Of a stretch of 64,000 bases of DNA, positions 13,001 to 24,745 are shown one piece after another (within the stretch, counting starts at the first letter, position 1; every line of letters starts with the position of its first letter). Both the position numbers and the translations under genes were made by a program. The notes under the pieces are model-generated. The model worked only from the letters and a program-made list of their open reading frames with translations. It made no database searches and was not told the DNA's origin. The DNA comes from Piscicola geometra (taxonomy: Eukaryota > Annelida > Clitellata > Hirudinida > Piscicolidae). The stretch spans positions 4,797,331 to 4,861,330 of the forward strand of contig OX030958.1 in the NCBI GenBank assembly GCA_943735955.1, given 5' to 3'.

Positions 13001-15831
13001 AAAAAAATATATATAAACTTGAGTAGGTAAAATGTAAGAAAAACTTTTGGCAGGTTATAAAAGAGTGGTCCCATGACCATAATCACCACCACCAGAATTG
13101 TACATGATACTAGTCCAGCTAACTGTCAAAAAAAGTCATTTCAAGGAATTAAGCTATTATAATTTATAGTTAAAAACTTTAATTTTTGCAAAGGTTAAAT
13201 AACTATATTATGAGCTACACCATAAAAAAAGTATAAAAACAAAGCCAATCTTACCTGTGTTTTTCCTCCAGCATTGTATAACACGAAAGACCGAGACAAG
13301 GCACCTACACCAACTTGACCACTGAAGAAGCTCGAGAAAATGTTCATGAAAGCGTAGGCATAGAGCTCTTGGTTGCTGTCTATTGGATACTTTTCCATGT
13401 CAGCAAACAACTTTCCTATAGAGTAGTTTATTATAAACGATATGATCGCTATTGCAATGGCATCAAGCAAAAATTTGTCTAGTTTGTAGAAAGCTGGAGC
13501 TTGTGGAGGTGGAAAACTGGTGAAAAATAAAACAAACTTTTAAAATTTCAAAATTTAAAGATTATTTAATTCTTTCAAAACTTATATATATATATTTTAA
13601 TATTATTAATTAATAAGTTTTTCTCGAACCCCATAGGGACAACGCCTACCACAGGCATGTTGAAGACTTCAGTACTCGATAACTTAAATCCGTAAGAAAT
13701 GGCAGTGCATAGGATCATCTGTGTTTTAGTGTAGCAGTTTGAAAAATTTATTCTTCTTTCTAAAAAAGAAATGGTATAAAAGTTTTTATTGTAGATAATT
13801 TAGTTGATAAAATTCATTTGATTTATATAATATTACCAAAATGAATTCAATCGGAATCGGCATTTTAATCTTGGTTTTGGTTATGGGGTTGATAAAGCGT
13901 TGCACAAGGTAGATGATGATAATGCAGATAAGACCCATGACGAAAGATGGCCAATGGATCTTGTAGATGTTTTTAAACAATACTTCATAGTTCTGCAAAG
14001 ATTTTCAAATGATCAGTTTATTGGTAGATAATAAAAAAATTGAAATCATTATGAGAACTAAAACCACTCTTAAAAAATCTTTTGTTTTTTCATATTTTTT
14101 AAACAGTTATTCATAAATCAGCTATAGCTATTGTGACTGAAACAAAAACCTTCGCGAGCAGAAAAAAGCCTTCAAATTTTCCCAGACTGTATCCGACAAC
14201 GTGTACTACTTGGCTGGTGAAAATGTGAAGAGCGGCTGCAAAAGTGAGTGATCTGGTGATCGCACTGGGCAGGTACTCAATCACCACCCCTGCCTTGAAT
14301 ATCGCTAATATCAACTGAAAATGATTAGATAAAATATATTTTATAACAAAAATTTAAAATTATAAACAATTCAAAGTATATTCAATAACTTTGACTAATG
14401 ATTTTCAGTTCATTCCAATTTATAATTTGTTTCCAGTTTGAAATCCTCATTATCCCTTAAAAATTTAGTTTCATCTTCTATTCATGTTAGATATTAATGT
14501 CTATTTCATCTGTTCATTCACTACAAGATTAAGAAAAAAGTGTCAGAATCATGAGGTGAATTCTTTAATTTAAAGAAAATGTTATAATGAAAAAAGAATC
14601 TTTGTATTATTTGATGAAAGAGCTTAGACGATCAAAGAGGCATTGCACTCCAGTAACAGTCTTTAACAATTCAACAATCATATGCGCGTTCAAATAGCAT
14701 TGTCATTCATAACATTACATTTTTCTAATATCAGAAGTTCAAAAGCAATGGGTGAGAAAAACATTTCTCTTTAGATTCAATAAACTTAAGCTATTTAAAA
14801 AATAATAATTGGAGAAAAGTAGAGAAAAAATTGATGAATTAGAATTATTTTACATTAGTTAGAAAAATTATTACTGAAAACAATTCTTACGTGTATTATG
14901 CCAACAATTAAAGTGGTGGTGACAGCGACTTCAAGTTTGCACTTGAGAACTTCAGGGTTTTCATCGAGTGAGGTTGAACTTTTGAGCATGTTCTTGCTTG
15001 TAAAGTTGTTGGTGGAGGTACTGATAATGAAGATAGAAGGATCGAATGTTGTGAAGTCAGTGTTGGTGAAGTCGTTTAATGAAAAGCCAGTAGTGGTAAA
15101 GTTATTGGATGTGGTCGTGGAGTAAGTTGTACTAGAACTATTAGCATATCTTTCGCAGTTTGCTTTGTTTATTAAAACTCCCATCATCATACTTATCACT
15201 GCGAAGGTTCCTATTGTGGTTTAAATTAAGAAAATAATTTTTATAAAACCGAGAATACGCTCAATAAAAAATATTTTATAAAGTATGAAACCACTTTACT
15301 ACTTCAAGGAATTTTCAACAAACCGATAGATATGTGTTTTGAGGTCCCAAAGAAAAAATAAATAAGGCTTGGGAAAAAAGACGTGTAGAGGCCGTAGACG
15401 GGAGGCAGGTTTGACAGAAGGGCATTGGACATTCCTTGTGAAATGTGCATCATTCCGATTGTAACACCTCCCACCAAATCCTTGATTATGTCAGATTTGT
15501 GGTACGTTCCTGGAATAGTCAAGAAGGGAAAAAATCCTAAAAAGCTGTTCAATAGTTTACGGCTAATAGATGAACAGTTGGCATTTTTGACAGACTTAAG
15601 TTGTAACTTGATCCATTCTTTTGGATTTTTATTCTCGCTTTTTACAGCGGCGTGGATGTTGAAATCAGACTTTGTAAAAGCTGGTCTTGAGATAGTGACA
15701 ATGCTGAAGCGACTTGAGTCACCGGAAGAAGAGTTTTCTTCCTTTGAGCTTTGGCTATTTGACCGGACTTCTGCTTCTTTTTCTTCATTTTCGCAAAAAT
15801 TCAAAATACCAGAATCTATTTTTTCCAACAT
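10072..15831 (-). CDS. SLC26-family anion transporter, copy 1 (776 aa, 14 exons)
   Basis: Exons on the minus strand: 15324-15831, 14891-15210, 14150-14314, 13837-13992, 13630-13718, 13255-13516, 13045-13122, 12769-12864, 12286-12392, 11524-11593, 11160-11321, 10899-11018, 10428-10482 and 10072-10214. Together they give 2331 coding bases with consistent phases. The product is a multi-pass membrane anion exchanger/channel of the SulP/SLC26 family. Signatures seen: IPQG-like HISQGM in TM1, GTSKHISIGTFAV before the first extracellular loop, VGYSLG and QVVHVVG in the core, and NQELYAYAFMNIFSSFF. There is also a complete C-terminal STAS domain (exons 9-14) with ILDCSLISFLDADG, the usual nucleotide/partner-binding strand-loop. 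Copy 1 has HISQGMSNALL where copy 2 keeps HIPQGMAYGLL, so the transport-domain TM1 proline is replaced by Ser, which may alter the substrate path. Substrate (sulfate, chloride, bicarbonate, oxalate) cannot be read from sequence. The start is the first ATG of exon 1, before a Ser-rich cytosolic tail. Confidence 0.93.
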
Positions 15832-17059
15832 TTTCGTTTTAAATGTTTGTAAGTGTTAGAGAACTCAACCATTTATACTTTATCTTTTGTCTACTTTGTA
15901 TACGATAAGTAATTTACACGTTATACACTACACCTATTTGTTACGTATGATGTATTTCGGATTAATTAAGAAGCATATGATGTGAATACCTAGTTAACAG
16001 ATCCTCTTATAAGCTCCAAGAGTCTTTTAGGGTTTTTTCAAGTTATTTCATCACCCACTTATTGTTGTCATGTTACACGTGTAAGCTGGATTTGAAAGTG
16101 TTTCCAAAATTCAAACTAAACATGTTGTATAGGATTAGTTTTAACAATGAGACTTTGAAATAAAATAAATTGAACGAATAACTATGCAAAATTTAAATTT
16201 TATTTTAAATATATATTATTACATTTTTAAAGAGCCCTCTTATGAATTGCCTTCAAATGCTTTGAAATGCTAAAAGCAGACAAAGCAAAGTGGTGACCGG
16301 GGTTGAGAAGGATTACTTTCAGAAATGTGTCAAGATTTACAAATAAAAAAACTCTAAACTTAAATGGTAATAATTATAAAAAGTTTTGTGTGCTTATACA
16401 AATTAAAAGATATAATTAATCTAATATAAATCGCGCAAAAGATTCAACGTATAAGCGTGTAGCAAAAAATTGCAAAACGTATTATAATCACAAATATAAA
16501 CAAAGTACTGTTTGGTTAGCTCAATATAAATGAGAAAAATTCTTTCTAGATTGTTTTTTAAATTTGATAAAGTTTTTCATATGAATATTCTTGTATCTTT
16601 TCAAGTTTTCTAAAAACTTATTCAAAAAAAGTAGAATATTAGATTGCTACTAAAAAAATCAATACAGTATTAAAAATAAAGAATATTAGTATACATTCTT
16701 CATTGATTTAAATGCGCATGCTCAAATATGAACATATTTAAAAATGATAATAGAGCGTCCAAAACACGGTTGTATTATGATTCAAAGTGATTAGTGAAGA
16801 TATTTTAGGCTTGATGTATTATCACTTTTAACTGAATGTTAGTATAAAGCTATTTTTGTTAAATAGGAGCATTAGCCCACATCACATTGAAGACAAGAAC
16901 GATCATTTAGACAGTCCAACTACAGGTGAGCTATAAACAGCCTCAAACCTCACCACTTGAATTACTATTTATAAAAAAGATTAAACTTAAAATTATGTAA
17001 CACTACTAAAAATAATTAAATATTACAAGCAAGACATAGTTAACGCTCAAGAACTCTTA
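15832..17059. other. Intergenic spacer between SLC26 copies
   Basis: About 1.2 kb of AT-rich sequence. It must hold the promoter of copy 1 (minus strand, just above 15831) and the 3' UTR of copy 2. I see no additional exon and no clear core-promoter motif. Confidence 0.5.
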
Positions 17060-20000
17060 TTATATTTCTGAAATGGCATGGTGGGTGTTGGTGATGTAGT
17101 TCACAGCGTCTTGAACCGTCAGGTAAATGTCCACTAGCTTCAACTTCTCCATATCGATTGCCTTTAGCAGCATTTTGTAAACTTTTTCTGGATGGTAATG
17201 AAACATAGTGAGAGTTACTTTCAGTTGGTGTTCAATATTTAATAATAAGTTTTTATTTGATTAGGGAGAAAATCAATAAATTTAATTCAATCATTTTACA
17301 TTAATAAAAAGTCATATATATGAACAGTTCGTATTTTTTCAACAAAATTGATAACATCTCAAAAAGTCTGCATCACACACCTGTACAGCTTGCCAGAGAA
17401 ACTTTTATATTTACAATCTTGTACTGAATGATCACCTAGTAATAATTATAATCACTCATTTTATGTTAATGCTTTGAGTAGCCTTTTGATAATGTCATAT
17501 TTTATATTTTAAAAAATAGGCTTAAAACGATTCGGTGCAAGACTATACTTAGCAAATGTACATAAAGAAAGCAAATCCAAAAGCCCGTTAGAAATTTATG
17601 AACCTTGTTGATAGCAGAGATTCCATCGGCATCAATGAACGAGATGAGGCTACAATCGAGAATGATGTCGGTTAAAGTAGTTTTTTTCACATTTGAACTA
17701 CCTTCTTGACAGTCGTCTTGTTTCTTAGAAGTTTATGTTAGTTCGTAGAATTTAGGTTTTTGATATAGTGTAATATTTTTAAAACTTTTAATGAAACTTT
17801 TTAATATTTTAAAGTTTCAAAATAAGATTTATTCTAATGAATAATTTAACTATTAATAATTTAAACATACAAACTTTTTTGTTTTTCATACAACAGCCAC
17901 ATAAAACGTCAACTTGAGTTGGTTCTGGGAGTTCTAGAATTTTCGAAACCTCTAAATTTGCGAGAAAGTGGTTGTGATTGGCGTAATAAAGAGACGTTTC
18001 CATGCTTATAATTTTGATATTTTCAAGTTCTGCAGCCTGCAAAGTCATTTGATATGAGTGAAATTATTTCAAAACACATATAAAAAAGCTTGTTTTTTGA
18101 GCTTACTGGGTAAAAGCGTTATTAATTTGTCACCTTTTTGAACTTTTTGATATCCACATAAACATCCGTGTCTGGAATGAGTCCTAAAGTGCGCACTTTT
18201 GGTCTTTAGTGAAAGAATTTAGATGGTAACATAAAACTTTTTTTCAGTTGCACTGACTCTTAGAAATAATTATCTTTTGAAAAGTATAAAACATATGCGC
18301 AAATAGTTTTCATTTTGGTTAAAAAATATTCTTAAAATAACTGCATCTAAAAAAAATTAAGTATTTGAAACTCAACCTTTGAGTCCTTAGAACAACAGAG
18401 AAGAATGTGAAGCCGAGACCGATGGCAACTCCAATATCCACATCAGTGAGCACTATGGCAATCGTCGTGATCACGAAAATAAACTTGAGAAAAAATAGAC
18501 ATTAATGAAATTTTAAAAACTGTTGTTTGGTTTTTTTATTATTGATAATATAATTCAAAAGAACTTCTCATAAAACAGTCGTATAAATTAATTGTTCAAA
18601 AACACAATTGGGTACAATTTGTTGATAAAATTCTTATTATATTTTTTTTCTATGATTAAAATCATAGTTAAAGTTAAGTTAATGTTGATAAAAATTCTAG
18701 TATTTTTTCTGAAATTGAGCTTTCGAACTTAGTATTAGCTTAAATTTGATATTCAGTAATTAATCACTTACTCCGTCGTAACGAGATACTTTGAAGTGAT
18801 ATTTGAGGTCCATGATCTGCAGAAAGAGTCCCTTCAAGTTGATCAAAATGATGGCCGCTAAGACACACTTTAAGAATTGAAGAAAATATGTATTTTATTT
18901 TATGTGTTATTTATATATTTAAACTATATATTTACAATTTTCAAAAAATTGTAAATTTTAAAAATGATTTTAAAAAATAGGCTTTTAAGTTTACCACCGA
19001 TTTATTTTCTGGAAAATTAGTTTTTAATCAAAATGAGACAAAAACTAGCCTTAGGCAGGTCATGTAATAGAGGCCCCATCACCATTATCACTATCAACAG
19101 GAGAGCACAAGAAACTAGTCCAGCCACCTGTCAATAAAAATTATTTTTTCAAAAAAAAATTCTAATTCTTTTCTATTTTATCAATAAACTCTTAAAAAAA
19201 CTTTAACGAAACAATAGGCATATGTTAAAATACTGATTAGTATAATCTTAAACATTAAGTCATACCAAAAGTAGAATATTATTTTTTAGAAACTAATAAA
19301 AACTTCACTTGTGTTTTTCCTCCAGCCATAAACTGCACATAACTTCGAGACAGAGAAGCTGTGCCAACATAACAGCTGAAGAAGCTCGAGAAAATGTTCA
19401 TGAAAGCGTAGGCATAGAGCTCTTGGTTGCTGTCTATTGGATACTTTTCTATGTCAGCAAACAGTTTTGCCAGCGAGTAACTTATTATAAACGATATGAT
19501 CGCTAATGCAATAGCGTCAGGAAAATATTGGCCTAGTTTGTAGAAAGCTGGAGCTTGTGGAGGTGGAAAACTGTATAATTTAATATATGAACAGTTATTT
19601 ATAAAAAGAATTTATGTATAAAACAATTTTGACTTTAAAATTATTGAGAAAAAAATAAACTTTAAAATTTTTTTATAACCCCATTGGGATATTGCCGACT
19701 ACAGGCAGATTGAAAACCTCAGGCTTCGAGAGTTTGAAGCCGTATGAGATGGCTGTCCATACAACCAACTGTAATTATAATAGAATTTAAAAATATTAAA
19801 ATTATTTTTTTTATAATTAAAACTGTTAGATTATATTTTAAACGTCAATTAGTTGATAAAAAAGCTTTCTTTCAACTTGTTTAAATAAATTACCAATAGG
19901 AAGTCGATCGGGACGGGCATCCTAATCTTGACTTTGACGATAGGATTGAGAAATCGTTGCACAAGGTAGATGAGGATGATGCAGATGAGAGAAATGACGA

Positions 20001-22395
20001 AAGTTGCCCAATTGATCTTGGAAAGTTTCGTGAAAAGTACTTCGTAGTTCTGCAAAGGTTTTTACAACTTTGATTCAACAGGATCCAAATCAAACCTTTT
20101 AAAATTAATGGAAAACATCTAAGTAAAATCAAGAGTCACTATATTGATAAATATATTTTTAACATTTCGTAACTTATAGTTATTTGATATATCTTAACAT
20201 TAGTTAATAGCATCAAGCATTACACTTTTACTTAAAATTCGACCCACTTCACAATCACGAAAAGTCACCTTGGCAAGCTTAAAATAACCTTCGAAATCTC
20301 CAAGACTGTACCCCACGACGTGGCCAACTTGGCTTGTGAAAATGTGAACAGCGGCCCCAAGAGTGAGTGACCTGGTGACTGAGCTAGGCAAGTACTCAAC
20401 CACTACCCCTGCCTTGAACACCGCTAATAGAAGCTGGAATTGGTAGGCTAAATAAATTTATTAATCATTTCAAAATTTTTCATCAACAAACTTCCAAAAT
20501 ATTTTGAGAATTATTGTCAAAAATGCTCACAAACAAACTCTTAGATCAATCGCTTTTCTTGTATAATACATTGAAAGTCATTGTATTTCTGACTTATTTA
20601 TTGCCTCAGATGATCATAATACAAAAGGTTTGGGCCTCTATTATAAAACTGACTCAATCACTTCTTATAGCCATCAATTCCATTTGTTCTTAGTTTGAAT
20701 TATTCGGAAACTGACTTTTTATTTAGAATACTTAAGTAAAAGTATATTTAACTAAAATTTAACTAAGCCTTCCTCATAATCTTAATAAAAATATTTTTAA
20801 TTGACTTATTAAGATAGAAAAAATGACCTATAATAACTTTTTCACACTACTTTTTTTTAGAAAATAGTAATTCAATTATTTTTTATTATTGCATTATATA
20901 TTTAATGAATAAAACATGTAAAAAAAATTAAGTTTACAATTTTAAGATGTCCTTAAATTAAATTTAGATTTCGAAAAGACAGTGACTTCAGTGTGTTTGC
21001 AATAATTTTTAATAGTGACAAAAGGTTTATTATATATCAATCATTTATCAAAAAAATTAATCTTTAGTTAAGACTAAAATAAATCTACAATCATGAAGGT
21101 TATTAAAAATAGGAAATGTTAAGATTTAACCAATTTTGTTTTTTTGCTAATGACTGAAGATTAAAAATTGCGGCTTAAATTTTTTTTTCAATTTAGCTTT
21201 CCAAATACATCAAAGAGGTATTTTTGAACCAATGTTATTTACGTTAGTATTTCAAACCAAAATTCTATTAAATACTTTAGAAAAGAATATTGAGTAACTG
21301 AACAAGAGACTTCATAATAAAAATATGTTAAACTTAGAAGAAAAAAACTATGTTTGAATTTTTTTACTTGTATAATGCCAACAGCTACGGTTGTGGTGAC
21401 AGCCACTTCAAGTTTGCACTTGAGAACTTCGGGATGATCATTGAGTGAGGTTTCGCTTTTGATCGTAGTTTTATTCGAATAGTTGCTGGTTGAAAAGGTA
21501 TGAACTAAAGATGTGGTGAAGAGGCTAGTTGAATAGTCGTCAGTTGAGTAGCTGCTGATAATCTCATTGGAGGTAGTTGAGTCAACGTTTGAAACAAATG
21601 TAGAAGCAAGAGTAGAAAAGTCATTAGTGGTGGTGTCGGTGTATAGGAAACTGGTAGTTGAAGGGTTGTTTGTTGAAAACTTTGTGGTGTAGGTAGTGCT
21701 ATTAGAAATGATAGCGTATCTCTCGCAGTTAGATTTGTTTATAACAACTCCCAGCATCAGACTTATCACGGCGAAGGTTCCTGTTGTGATATAATTTTGA
21801 AAACATTTATTAAAAAAACAATTATAAGCTTAATAAAAACGTAAAAAAGTTTATGATTTTGAAAGGTATTTCAAGTAGACAGAAAAAATCAATTAGTTTT
21901 TAGAATATAAAAACCTATAGATATTTGTCTGGAAGTTCCAAAGAAAAAGTAGATTATGACGGGGAAAAAAGACGTGTAGAGGCCGTAGATAGGAGGTAAG
22001 TTTGCCAAAAGACCATAAGCCATTCCTTGGGGAATGTGCATCACACCTATTGTAAGACCAGCTATCACATCTTTCATGATGTCAGCCTTTTTGTAGTTTG
22101 AGATAATGACCAAGAAGGGAAATAATCCTAAAAAGCTGTTCCAGAATCTGCTCCAAAGGGACTGACAGTCGACTTTTCTGATAATATTGAACTTGGACTT
22201 TATCCATTCTTTTGGTGTTTTTTTTCCGCTTTTAACCTCTGCGTGGATGTTGAAATCAGACGTTGTAAAAGCTGGTCTTGAGATAGTGACAATGCTGGAA
22301 CTGAGTGATTCATTGAACGGATAGTTTTCTTCTTTGAAGCTCTGGCAATTGGACCGGGTTTCTGCGTCATTTTCTGCTCTTTTACTACCCTCCAT
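17060..22395 (-). CDS. SLC26-family anion transporter, copy 2 (793 aa, 14 exons)
   Basis: Exons on the minus strand: 21915-22395, 21368-21780, 20269-20433, 19894-20049, 19680-19768, 19309-19570, 19050-19127, 18772-18867, 18377-18483, 18134-18203, 17875-18036, 17604-17723, 17381-17435 and 17060-17187 (one edge, 19894, is good to within one base). Eleven of the 14 exons have exactly the same length as in copy 1 and every phase matches, which proves tandem duplication. It has the canonical HIPQGMAYGLLANLPP TM1 motif, GTSRQISIGTFAV, and a full STAS domain with ILDCSLISFIDADG. Exon 2 is 93 bp longer than in copy 1 because of a Ser/Thr-rich extracellular loop. The donor after exon 7 is GC rather than GT (AAG|GCTAGT). 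It is a multi-pass plasma-membrane or epithelial anion transporter; its substrate is not deducible. Confidence 0.93.
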
Positions 22396-23158
22396 ATCAA
22401 CAGAATACTTTTTTCAAACGCTCTTTCTCTTTGAGATTTCACTTTGAATTTGTTCAGCAATTTATATTGTTTCTTATGCTTGCATTCATATTTACATAAT
22501 GTGATATGTATATACATTAATACTAATCTTTAAATATTATATTTTTAATTATAGGACTACAAAATTATATAGATTATTATCTATATATTACTAATATTAT
22601 TTATCGAACCATATGACGACAACGTCTCTTTGAAAACAAGTTGTTACTGTCGATATTATTTTCAATGTTTGTAAATAATTATAGTTACTAGTTTAGTTAA
22701 GTTTTTGGTTAGAGTGTGTAACCATTGCAGATATTATGATCTCTAAGTGACCTTTGTTAATATAAATATTTTTTTCTTATTTCATTATAATTGAATTTAT
22801 GGTTTACATAATTAGATGACAAATTCAAAAGTTATACAATTTTATTTGTAATGTGTCTGAAGTCTTTTCTGTTTCGATTAAACTAAACAAATTATGACAC
22901 ACTGTGATAATTCTGCGCCTATAATTGAATTTTCATGTGTTTTATTTTGACAACGGTGCTTTATTAATTTCAATTCATGGTATCTTGTTGTGTTGGTATT
23001 TAGCGTCGAAATCTCAGCTATTGTTTGGCTGTCGTATATATTGTTCATTATTTTTTATGTTTCTATTATGTCACCGCGTAGTCTGTGAAATTGTTAGATT
23101 GTTACTTTAACTATTTCAAATCATTCATCATACGGCATTTCTCTTATTATTTTAGTAG
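22396..23158. other. 5' flank of SLC26 copy 2
   Basis: AT-rich, no exon recognised. It should include the promoter of SLC26 copy 2 (transcribed leftward). Confidence 0.4.
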
Positions 23159-23166
23159 TAATTTTT

Positions 23167-23487
23167 GCCTAGGCGGTGATACTAGGGTCCAGACCCCCAA
23201 TTTTTGGTAGTGAGACGGTCCTTAATGTAGACCCTGTACTTTTTGGAAAAAAAACATTTTAAAACTCTTGTTTTAATACGAATATACTCGTCAACCATTG
23301 CATGTGTAGTTATAGTGATAGCAGCTTGAAAACAAAACTATTCTTTTTTTCTTAAATATTCGTACCAAAACAGAAGTTTAAAAATGTTTTTTTGAGTAGG
23401 GGAAGGAGGGTCTGGACCCCAGAACCCTCACAGGATTGTCTATGCTGAGTAGGACCCGCAATATTTGCAGCAGATCGCTGCCCTTTG
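23167..23487. mobile_element. 321-bp non-autonomous hAT-like element
   Basis: Flanked by an 8-bp direct repeat TAATTTTT (23159-23166 and 23488-23495). Its ends are imperfect inverted repeats: left GCCTAGGCGGTGAT, right (reverse complement) CAAAGGGCAGCGAT. These resemble the ends of the larger element at 24138-27256, and the interior shares its GTCTGGACCCCAGAACCC-type motif. An 8-bp target-site duplication is the hAT hallmark. The duplication is AT-rich, so chance is not excluded. No coding capacity. Confidence 0.55.
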
Positions 23488-24745
23488 TAATTTTTTTCAT
23501 AATCAATGTTTTTTCAATAATAAACTCAACACACTGCATGCTTATTCTCGATTGGGTTAATTACTTTATTAGTATCTTCCAGTAAAATTAACTGTTAAGC
23601 CAATCTAATGTTTGACCTTGTACTTTTGTGTCATCTGGGTGTCTGCATGAAAATATTTCATTTGACTTTTAAAGTGAATTATTAAAAAACATTACGAATA
23701 ACAGTTCTCATGAAAGATCCTTAGAGAGTGCCGATTTATTCGCTATCCCATTGTGATTTGATACAATTTAAATTAAGTCTTTCTCTATTAATAAAGATTT
23801 TTTTTCACTTACATGTTTTTTATACAATAAAATATTTTTATAATTTATAAATTAATTTGGTATGTGACACCTTGTCGAAAGTCTTCATAATATCCGTAAA
23901 AAATCATATATTAGTCCTCTTTTATCTAAAATACCTGTCCAATTAACCAATAACTTTATGAATTGTAAAACTTGCGATCGTCCATTTATAAAACCATATT
24001 TTATTGCTAAATAATTCGTTTCTTTTCATGTGAATTTAATTTTTTATTCTTATACTTTTTTTCATTAATTTAAATTGGATAAAGTATAATTATAATAATA
24101 GGCCAGTTAGTTTAACTACTTAGATAGGGGAGACTGGCAAGGGCGGCGATCTGCGGAAAATCTTGGAAGGGTCCTCCCCAGGGTTGGAATCAAAGAACCG
24201 GTATCGGCCAATACAGTAAAAGCGATACTATTTAGTATTTTTTACTGTAGTGAAAATTATTTTTCTATCAACTATTAATATTTGTATCACCAAACATTAA
24301 AAAAAAGTTTGATACTCAATAAAAATACTTTTGTATTGCCACTATAAGCGATTTGAAGAAAAACAATAGCAATTTTAGTACCTATTATTATTTTTCATCT
24401 ATATAAATTCAATTACAACTAGTCATCAACCCATCAAATAAATTTTATAACATCTTGTTTTCCATTCAATTCTGAGTCAAATAGTTTAAAAAATTACAAA
24501 TAGATTAAAATGTACAAAATTTATAAACAAATATACAGTGAGAAATTTTTTTTGGCCCACGGTGAATATTTAGATAACATAAAATACCCTCTAGCCATCA
24601 ACCCATCAAATAAATTTTATAAATAAATTTAAATTTGCCAAAGTTATAAACAAATATGCGTTGGTCAACTTTTTTTGGCCCACAGTGCATATTTAGATAG
24701 CATAAAAAACCCTCTCTGCCTGTCCTCCTGCCCTCTCCCCACAGC

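Noticed and set aside
14898..15859. Plus-strand open frames opposite SLC26 copy 1 exons 1-2
   Set aside because: Antisense shadows. The minus-strand frame has SLC26 motifs and conserved splice sites.
22200..22517. 105-codon minus-strand frame overlapping SLC26 copy 2 exon 1
   Set aside because: Another frame of the exon plus 5' UTR, rich in Lys/Gln; no motif and overlaps the certain coding frame.
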